NCBI RefSeq assembly: GCF_045999315.1
Contig: NZ_CP174607.1
Span: 248,001 to 312,000, forward strand
Origin: Peredibacter sp045999315
GTDB lineage: Bacteria; Bdellovibrionota; Bacteriovoracia; Bacteriovoracales; Bacteriovoracaceae
Length of the DNA: 64,000 nt
Direction of reading: 5' to 3'
Of this stretch, positions 58,439-64,000 are shown piece by piece. Each line of letters starts with the position of its first letter. Within the stretch, counting starts at the first letter, position 1. The translations under genes and the position numbers were made by a program. The notes under the pieces were generated by a model. That model did no database searches. It saw only the letters and a program-made list of their open reading frames with translations, and was not told the DNA's origin.

Positions 58439-58757
58439 AGTTTAGACCTTTATCGAGAACGATATCGTCCGCAGTCCCACTGTAGTAATAAACGAAATTG
58501 TAACCAGCTTCTGCTAGATCATTCGCGGCCTTCGCCGGAGCATCGTCGCCTTTCTGAAGGCTATAAACCACTACGTTTTGGTTTTTATTTGGGAATTTTG
58601 AAGAAAATTCGCTCTTAAAATTCGAACTATAAGTAATGTGCTCAACGTCCTTATATTGAACCGGAGTACGGTCTTGAGGAAGAAGATCGACGAAAACAAA
58701 GTTAAGACGGTCTTCAAGACGTTGTTTAAAAGCTTCGCGAGGAATTTCGTATTTCAT
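58437..58757 (-). CDS. Rhodanese-like protein lacking the active-site Cys
   Basis: A 106-residue single rhodanese-fold domain. The block that normally reads VVVYC followed by the cradle loop reads VVVYSLQKGDDAPAKAANDL, so Ser66 takes the place of the catalytic Cys; then comes the usual helix and EAGYNFVYYYSGTADD. It is thus unlikely to transfer sulfur and may bind a partner instead. GAAGGG precedes the ATG. Confidence 0.75.
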   Translation of the reverse strand: MKYEIPREAFKQRLEDRLNFVFVDLLPQDRTPVQYKDVEHITYSSNFKSEFSSKFPNKNQNVVVYSLQKGDDAPAKAANDLAEAGYNFVYYYSGTADDIVLDKGLN

Positions 58758-58849
58758 AAGTACCCTTCATTGACAGTTTTGGACCCTTCAAAGATACTGC
58801 GAACTCACCAAAAAGTTTAGATTTTTTTCTGCAATGAGGCCGCGTCAAT

Positions 58850-59377
58850 ATGGACCAAAAAGTGAACTTTCTCCCTGTCAGTTCGCACCTAAATTGGGAC
58901 GAATACTTCATGTTTCAGGCCATGATGGCTTCTTTTAAGAGCAAGGACCCGAACACAAAGGTCGGATGTGTCTTTGTGGACGATAATAACCATCAGCTAT
59001 CCATGGGTTACAATGGTCAAATCGCCGGAATCGATGAAACAAAACTCCCTTGGGGAAATGTAAAATCCGTCCCACTTGATCAACAAAAATATGCCTATGT
59101 CGTGCACTCGGAAGCAAACGCCATCCTCCACGCCAAGGCAGACCTCGCAAACTCTCGCTGTTATGTGACTCTTTTCCCCTGCCATGAGTGCGCGAAAATG
59201 ATCGCCACCGTAAAAGTAAAAGAAGTGATTTATCTTTCGGACAAATATCAGGACACGGTGGAGAACGCCATCGCCAAAAAAATCTTTGATATGTCCGGAG
59301 TAAAATACCGTGAAATGACCATTCGTAAGGACATCGTGACTGATCTCTTTAAGTATTTCGAGTCAGTTATTCCTTAA
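58850..59377 (+). CDS. dCMP deaminase family protein
   Basis: A 175-residue zinc-dependent deaminase. The catalytic HSEANAI (His86, Glu88) and PCHEC (Cys111, Cys114) are intact; the N-terminal KDPNTKVGCVFVDDNN and GYNG match dCMP deaminases, which make dUMP for thymidylate synthesis. The assignment to dCMP rather than another cytosine compound rests on this similarity only. It converges on the methyltransferase gene with an 11-base overlap. Confidence 0.88.
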   Translation: MDQKVNFLPVSSHLNWDEYFMFQAMMASFKSKDPNTKVGCVFVDDNNHQLSMGYNGQIAGIDETKLPWGNVKSVPLDQQKYAYVVHSEANAILHAKADLANSRCYVTLFPCHECAKMIATVKVKEVIYLSDKYQDTVENAIAKKIFDMSGVKYREMTIRKDIVTDLFKYFESVIP

Positions 59378-59999
59378 ATAAGAACAAATCCTCACCTATC
59401 TTCATGGGCCCGGTTAAATGCACGAGCTGGGCCAGATATTCAAACGAACTTTGATTAAAAAACTGAACGTGAGTGATGTCCCGTTTATAAAACCAGTTCT
59501 TAAATTCCGGCGGCGCTGGATAAGTTTTTGTCTTCACAAAAATATGGCCCGATGGATTTAAAAGTCCACGCAGATTGATCATCACTTCACGAGGCGAGTT
59601 CAAATGTTCAATCACCTCGGACAAAATAATAAAATCGTACTTTTTCTGCCAAATGGTTTGATCCGGATGGTAGTAGAGATCAAAAGAATCGACCTCAAAT
59701 CCAGCTTTCTCAAACATACTTCCTAACATTTTGGTGGCCCCACAACCAAAGTCGAGCCCTCTTCCACTGCTTAATAAGTGCGGAAGAATTTCCTGAGAAA
59801 TTTTTAAGAGATAGTTGTGATATCCCGGATCTTGATCAGAATTTTGATGGGAATCGTAGCGCTTTTTCTCTTCACTGGATGAAATCAAGGATTCGCGAGG
59901 AACAAAAACTAATCCACATTGATCACAAAGATAGTATGAACGAAGCTTGTCCTGATCAAAGATCGTGCTGCTTTGATGCTGGCACAACGGACAGGTCAT
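59367..59999 (-). CDS. Zinc-ribbon class I SAM methyltransferase
   Basis: A 210-residue protein: an N-terminal Cys4 ribbon (CPLCQHQ...YLCDQCGLVFVPRE), then a Rossmann methyltransferase with motif I GLDFGCGATKMLGSMFEKAGFEVDSFD and the post-motif FIILSEVIEHLNSP. The Methyltransf_11/23 type with a leading zinc ribbon is common among small-molecule and sugar methyltransferases; the substrate is not known. Its ATG overlaps the DUF502 stop (ATGA). Confidence 0.83.
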   Translation of the reverse strand: MTCPLCQHQSSTIFDQDKLRSYYLCDQCGLVFVPRESLISSSEEKKRYDSHQNSDQDPGYHNYLLKISQEILPHLLSSGRGLDFGCGATKMLGSMFEKAGFEVDSFDLYYHPDQTIWQKKYDFIILSEVIEHLNSPREVMINLRGLLNPSGHIFVKTKTYPAPPEFKNWFYKRDITHVQFFNQSSFEYLAQLVHLTGPMKIGEDLFLFKE

Positions 60000-60586
60000 T
60001 CTTTTTTATCACTGGCCTTGATCCAGGCCGTAACTGAAAGTTTCAGGGCCTGATCAACCGGCATGTCCACTTTCTTCACTTTTTCACGCTCAATTAAAAT
60101 CGTTATCCCACCCAGCATGTAGCTCAGAGGAATATAAACTGAAATAAGTGTTGAACCAGGAAGTTCTTCCGATAAATCTTCGCGGGTCACAAGACCGAGA
60201 ACGTCTACGCCCATGGCCGGCATAGGAACAAGTACCACTCGTTGCGGTTTATTTTTATCAGAACGGCCGGGAATAAGGGCCATCAAATCTTTTAAAGGAT
60301 TGTAGATCACTTTAATCAGCGGCACTTTTTCCATGGTATTGGTTAACCATGAAAAGAACTGGCCCGTGATGTAGTTGTTGACCAGAAGACCAACTAAGAA
60401 AATCAGAGCAACTGTTACAACAATACCAAGTCCAGGAATATACAGCCATTGTCCGAGTAAATACTCAAGGGTCGATCCAAAAATCGACTCCACTTTTTCA
60501 ATTGCCCAGAAAAGGAGATAAAAAGTCAGGGTAATCGGAAGAAGAACAATGAGGCCTTTAAAAAAAATCTGATTTAGGTATTTCAT
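59996..60586 (-). CDS. DUF502 family membrane protein
   Basis: A 196-residue inner-membrane protein with two membrane helices (about 9-30 and 48-70) and a soluble domain with KVPLIKVIYNPLKDLMALIPG and VVLVPMPAMGVDVLGLVTRED, typical of DUF502. The role is not established. ATG 60586 (MKYLNQIFFKG) is the start conserved in length; an earlier ATG would overlap the divergent transporter gene. Confidence 0.88.
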   Translation of the reverse strand: MKYLNQIFFKGLIVLLPITLTFYLLFWAIEKVESIFGSTLEYLLGQWLYIPGLGIVVTVALIFLVGLLVNNYITGQFFSWLTNTMEKVPLIKVIYNPLKDLMALIPGRSDKNKPQRVVLVPMPAMGVDVLGLVTREDLSEELPGSTLISVYIPLSYMLGGITILIEREKVKKVDMPVDQALKLSVTAWIKASDKKE

Positions 60587-60642
60587 GGAAGAAGCATTTT
60601 CCGCTATTCTGTGTTTACCAAAGAATAGCATAGGCGCGCTCA

Positions 60643-61975
60643 ATGAGCAAAACGGCATCTGTCTCCACCAAAGAACATGTTCGATCCTCGTTTAGAGATG
60701 CCACCTTCACGAGCCTCAACATCGGCATGTGCGAGAGTTATTTCTGTGCTTACATGCTGGCCCTGGGAATCCCCGGAGTCATTGCAGGACTTGGAACTGT
60801 CATTCCTCAATTTATCGGCGTCATCTTTCAGCTCTTTTCTATTAGAAGTTTCTTCACACGCTTCTCTTTAAAGAAAAGACTTCTCTTATTTTTGATTCTC
60901 CAGGCCCTTTCGATGGTTCCTTTGATTGTCGCCGGGATATTTAAAATAGATTCACCGATTTTCATCATCAGTATGCTGGGAATCTACTGGGCCTGCCTAC
61001 TTTCACTGAATCCGCCCTGGAACCGACTCATGGGTCACACCATTCCGGCCCGGTTTAGATTAAGATTTTTTTCTATCAGAAGTCAGTTTTCTCAATTTTC
61101 AGTGTTCATAGGACTCATCAGCAGTGGTCTTCTTCTTTACTGGGCCAAGGACCAGAACCTAGAGCTGCCATTTTATGTTGGCATCTTCACCATTGGTTTT
61201 GGTTTGAAGTGCCTTTCATGGTTTCAAATCAAACACCACCATATTGATTACACCTTGAAGCCCGGATCGGAGCCGCGACTTAGACTTCGCGACTTCTTAA
61301 AGCGCCTTCACCAAACCGATCAGGGCAAGCTCATCACCTTTTTGTTTCTTTTTTACGTTTCCGTGCACTTTGCGGCCCCTTACTTCAACCCGTTCATGTT
61401 GAAGCGCCTCCAATTTAACTTATCTGGAGTACATGGCCATCACATCTATTTCCTATTTTGGTCGGGTCCTGATGTACCGGATCCTGCAAAAGAAGGCAAA
61501 GGCCCGCCATGTAGATAAAATTCTTCTGCTTTCAACGATTGGAATCTCCACATCGCCGCTTTTGTGGGCACTTTCACAGAACTACTGGTGGATTGCGGGG
61601 GTTGAGTTCATGTCAGGATGTTATTGGGCAGGGTTTGAACTCTCCACCATCCTCCTTTATTTCCAAAAGATTGATGACCGGGAACGGACCAGTGTAATTA
61701 CGTACATTGCCCTCCTCAACACCTCCGGGATGTTCCTTGGATCTTTGCTTGGGGCGAGTTTCATGAAACTTTTGCCGCCGGGCCAGGATCAGTACCTCAC
61801 CTTGTTTGCCACCGCGACCTTGTTAAGAATCGGCCTCGTGGTCTTTGCTCCACAGATAAATTTCAAGGGCCAGATACCAAAAATTATCGCCTCAAGAAGA
61901 GTACTGAATGTGATGGTTCCATCAGGGCTTTTATCGCGACCGTTGCTGGAAAAATCGAAGAAGAAAAAGAAGTGA
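60643..61975 (+). pseudogene. MFS-type transporter, split by a frameshift
   Basis: Two overlapping frames together encode one transporter of about 443 residues. The first part (60643-61425) runs to FMLKRLQFNLS, the second continues from EYMAITSISYFGRVLMYRILQKK (from 61427) to a Lys-rich C-terminus at 61975. Both carry membrane helices in MFS order, with about six in each. An extra base, one of the two G at 61426-61427, separates them: without it the reading continues with GAG TAC ATG. As read, the first frame ends at 61518 and adds a short unrelated tail. There is no slippery sequence, so a sequence error or a recent mutation is likelier than programmed shifting. Confidence 0.8.
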
Positions 61976-62010
61976 TTAAAGAGTGATTTTCAGAGGGAAA
62001 AAGGCAAAAA

Positions 62011-62034
62011 AAAAGCCACCCGAAGGTGGCTTTT
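62011..62034. terminator. Terminator between transporter and histone-like gene
   Basis: Stem AAAAGCCACC / GGTGGCTTTT with loop CGAA; A tract to the left and T residues to the right, so it can serve both converging genes. Confidence 0.88.
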
Positions 62035-62045
62035 AGCAAGTCGAA

Positions 62046-62159
62046 TTACTTCTTCTTAGCTGCTTTTTTTGTAGCTTTTTTTGCTACTTTTTTTGTTGCT
62101 TTCTTAGCTACTTTCTTAGTTGCTTTTTTTGTAGCTTTTTTTGCTGCTTTCTTAGCCAT
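62046..62159 (-). CDS. Histone H1-like Lys/Ala-rich small protein (37 aa)
   Basis: A 37-residue protein consisting almost only of Lys, Ala, Thr and Val in tetrads of the type KKAT/KKVA (MAKKAAKKATKKATKKVA...), as in the C-terminal tail of histone H1 and bacterial Hc1/HctB-like proteins. It would bind DNA or RNA through charge. The reality of the gene is supported by GGGAGG six bases upstream of the ATG, a matched terminator, and use of different codons for the same residues rather than a pure DNA repeat. It is isolated, between the transporter and clpA. Confidence 0.85.
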   Translation of the reverse strand: MAKKAAKKATKKATKKVAKKATKKVAKKATKKAAKKK

Positions 62160-62314
62160 AATTTCCTCCCAGGAAATAGTTGGTTAACATTAATTGACCT
62201 TTCTTATTTAAAGCTTAATCAGATTTTTTACTTAACGCAAATAAAAAATACAAATTTTATTCAACCACTACTTTTTTTTATTCAATTGATGGGTGCTGAT
62301 GCTTCTTTTGACGG

Positions 62315-62358
62315 CCTTCATGCACTTCAATTGTTGTTTCAATTGTTATGCATGAAGG
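62315..62358. repeat. Cruciform-forming nested inverted repeat
   Basis: CCTTCATGCA (62315-62324) pairs with TGCATGAAGG (62349-62358). Inside, CAATTG (62328-62333) and CAATTG (62340-62345) can pair across a six-base loop. It lies just past the clpA stop on the minus strand. No T tract follows on either strand. Confidence 0.6.
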
Positions 62359-62381
62359 ATCGGAAGGATTGATTTAGATAT

Positions 62382-64000
62382 TTAGGAAAAAATGAAATCG
62401 AGTTCATCGTTTTTCACTTCAACGATGACCTTGCCACCTTTTTCGAGCTTACCAAAAAGGATCTCATGGGCCAAAGGCTTCTTGATTTTCTCATTGATAA
62501 GACGAGCAATTGGTCTTGCTCCAAGCTTATCATCATAACCATTCTTCGATAGCCAAGCCTTGGCATTTTCAGAGACTTCTAGCTCTACTTTTTTCTCCAC
62601 CAACTGGTTCTCAAGCTCCATCAAGAACTTCGTAACCACCATCTCAATGTTCTTATTATCAAGCTTGTTGAAGGTGATGACGGCATCCAGACGGTTTCTG
62701 AACTCTGGCGTGAAATAATTTTTGATGGCCTGGTCGCGCTTAGAGGAATTTATTTCCCCATCGCTCATTACTTTGGCACCTAGACCGATTGATCCGGCCT
62801 CCATTTCTTTGGCGCCAGCATTTGATGTCATAATCAGGATCACATTTCGGAAGTCTGAGGTGCGGCCATTGGAATCAGTAAGCGATCCATGGTCCATAAC
62901 TTGCAATAAGATGTTGAAAACATCGGGATGGGCCTTCTCGATCTCATCCAAAAGCAGCACTGAGTATGGGGTCTTGTTAATGGCATCGGTTAAAACACCA
63001 CCCTGCTCAAAGCCCACATATCCTGGAGGGGCCCCGATTAATTTAGAGACCGTATGTTTTTCCATGAACTCGGACATATCAATGCGGACAAAATTAATGC
63101 CCATAATATGTGCCAGTTGTTTCGCCAGTTCGGTCTTACCAACACCAGTTGGACCGGTGAAAAGGAAGCTCGCGATCGGCTTGTCGATATTTCCAAGGCC
63201 CGAACGAGATAGGATGATGGCGTTTGAGACCTTATCAACGGCCTGATCTTGACCATAGATCATCATTTTGAGGTCACGTTCAAGATAACGAAGTTTCTCT
63301 TTCTCATTCATCGAAATAGATTTCTGCGGAATACGCGCGATCTTCGAAATGATAAATTCAATGTCTTGCAGATTAACCTCAGAACCTGAGCCACGATCCG
63401 GTTTTAAACGGATATAGGCGCCGACTTCGTCGATCACATCAATGGCCTTATCAGGAAGTTTTCTGTCCGAAACGTGCTTATGTGACAACTCAACCGCTGC
63501 GCGGATGACTTGTTCAGGGTATCTTACCTGATGGTGCTCCTCAAATTTAGACTTCAATCCAGTTAAAATTTGAACAGAGTCTTCAATTGAAGGTTCAAGC
63601 ACATCAATTTTTTGGAATCGACGGTTCAAGGCCTGATCTTTCTCAAAATATTTGCGGTATTCATCAAAGGTAGTCGATCCCATACAACGAATCTGACCTT
63701 TTGAAAGGGCCGGCTTTAACAAGTTTGAAGCATCTAAGCTTCCACCGGAAGTGGCACCTGCACCGATAATGGTATGAATTTCATCAATAAACAGGATCGA
63801 GCCGGATTCTTCATTTTGTTTTTCAAGGGCCTGAAGGACCAACTTTAAGCGCTCTTCAAAGTCCCCACGGAACTTAGTTCCCGCAAGTAGTGAGGCCATA
63901 TCAAGTGCGTAAACAGTTGTATTAGCGAGAGCACTTGGCACTTTATTTTCAACAATCGCTTTGGCGAGACCTTCAGCAATGGCCGTTTTACCCACGCCTG
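62382..64000 (-). CDS. clpA: ATP-dependent Clp protease ATP-binding subunit ClpA, 5' part beyond window
   Basis: C-terminal ~539 residues of a ClpA-type AAA+ unfoldase. The window begins inside the first Walker A (GVGKTA). First ATPase domain: DMASLLAGTKFRGDFEERL, Walker B ILFIDEIH; then LEPSIEDSVQILTGLKSKFEEHHQVRY and LPDKAIDVIDEVGA. Second ATPase domain: FTGPTGVGKTELAKQL, LLLDEIEKAHPDVF, LIMTSNAGA and FRNRLDAVI. No coiled-coil middle domain is present, which separates it from ClpB and ClpC. It would work with ClpP; the ClpS adaptor gene often lies upstream but is outside the window. Confidence 0.95.
   Translation of the reverse strand, partial: GVGKTAIAEGLAKAIVENKVPSALANTTVYALDMASLLAGTKFRGDFEERLKLVLQALEKQNEESGSILFIDEIHTIIGAGATSGGSLDASNLLKPALSKGQIRCMGSTTFDEYRKYFEKDQALNRRFQKIDVLEPSIEDSVQILTGLKSKFEEHHQVRYPEQVIRAAVELSHKHVSDRKLPDKAIDVIDEVGAYIRLKPDRGSGSEVNLQDIEFIISKIARIPQKSISMNEKEKLRYLERDLKMMIYGQDQAVDKVSNAIILSRSGLGNIDKPIASFLFTGPTGVGKTELAKQLAHIMGINFVRIDMSEFMEKHTVSKLIGAPPGYVGFEQGGVLTDAINKTPYSVLLLDEIEKAHPDVFNILLQVMDHGSLTDSNGRTSDFRNVILIMTSNAGAKEMEAGSIGLGAKVMSDGEINSSKRDQAIKNYFTPEFRNRLDAVITFNKLDNKNIEMVVTKFLMELENQLVEKKVELEVSENAKAWLSKNGYDDKLGARPIARLINEKIKKPLAHEILFGKLEKGGKVIVEVKNDELDFIFS

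Noticed and set aside
61420..61440. Programmed +1 frameshift in the MFS gene
   Set aside because: No slippery codon, stop codon or stimulatory structure was seen at the junction; error or mutation is simpler.
62046..62159. Repetitive AAAGC/TAAGAA tract as a CRISPR or simple DNA repeat
   Set aside because: Unit is 12 bases of coding sequence with synonymous variation, flanked by ribosome site and terminator; it is a protein gene.
62722..63246. 174-codon open frame antisense to clpA
   Set aside because: Mirrors conserved ClpA coding sequence; no independent support.

Overview
The window is a gene-dense stretch of a Gram-negative chromosome of moderate G+C. Lipopolysaccharide-export genes, lipoproteins, a TonB receptor and outer-membrane proteins show the double membrane. 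The organisation (rho–DUF1385–prfA–prmC–murA, lptCA–lptB–rpoN–hpf), receiver/HD-GYP-like proteins and many exported proteins of unknown function suggest a Bdellovibrionota bacterium, perhaps a Bacteriovorax/Peredibacter relative. This placement is an inference from gene content; no rRNA gene is present. No tRNA, insertion sequence, prophage or CRISPR array was seen.

Layout. 1–6.95 kb is a minus-strand housekeeping run (HIT protein, murA, prmC, prfA, DUF1385 protein, rho), interrupted by two small plus-strand genes of unknown function. 7–17 kb holds dinB, ruvX, mltG, an apparently inactive trypsin-like lipoprotein, a flavin reductase, a DksA-like protein, a secreted subtilase, lnt and kdsD. 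17–20.8 kb carries a HEAT-repeat protein, a membrane-anchored coiled-coil protein, an inositol-phosphatase-family gene, yacG and a class IV aminotransferase. 20.8–26.7 kb is a pantothenate/CoA operon (IlvC-like reductase, panB, coaX, coaBC, panC) that runs into hflX, followed by a stand-alone DnaA domain I protein. 27–32.4 kb holds a receiver-like protein, a cobalamin riboswitch with a BtuB-like receptor, a patatin-like lipase and a MazEF-type module. 32.4–36.2 kb is the lipopolysaccharide-export/sigma-54 cluster with LptC and LptA fused. 36–47 kb has mutS, an RDD protein behind a strong hairpin, two tandem receiver/HD-GYP-like regulators, aspS, a DUF192 lipoprotein, an FtsB-like protein and a DEAD-box helicase. 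47.5–53.6 kb encodes a small exported protein and a four-gene operon: sodium:solute symporter, ABC exporter with a degenerate ATPase domain, HlyD adaptor and TolC-like channel. 53.6–64 kb holds an outer-membrane protein, small membrane proteins, PepD, a dCMP deaminase, a frameshifted MFS transporter, a 37-residue histone-H1-like protein and clpA (cut by the window edge).

Most unusual points: the tripartite export operon whose ABC subunit has lost every recognisable ATPase motif; a recurring promoter layout with the -10 hexamer exactly six bases before the start codon, suggesting leaderless mRNAs; an IlvC homologue inside the pantothenate operon, probably the ketopantoate reductase; a stand-alone DnaA domain I protein; and a prmC reading frame whose only family-consistent start is ATA.
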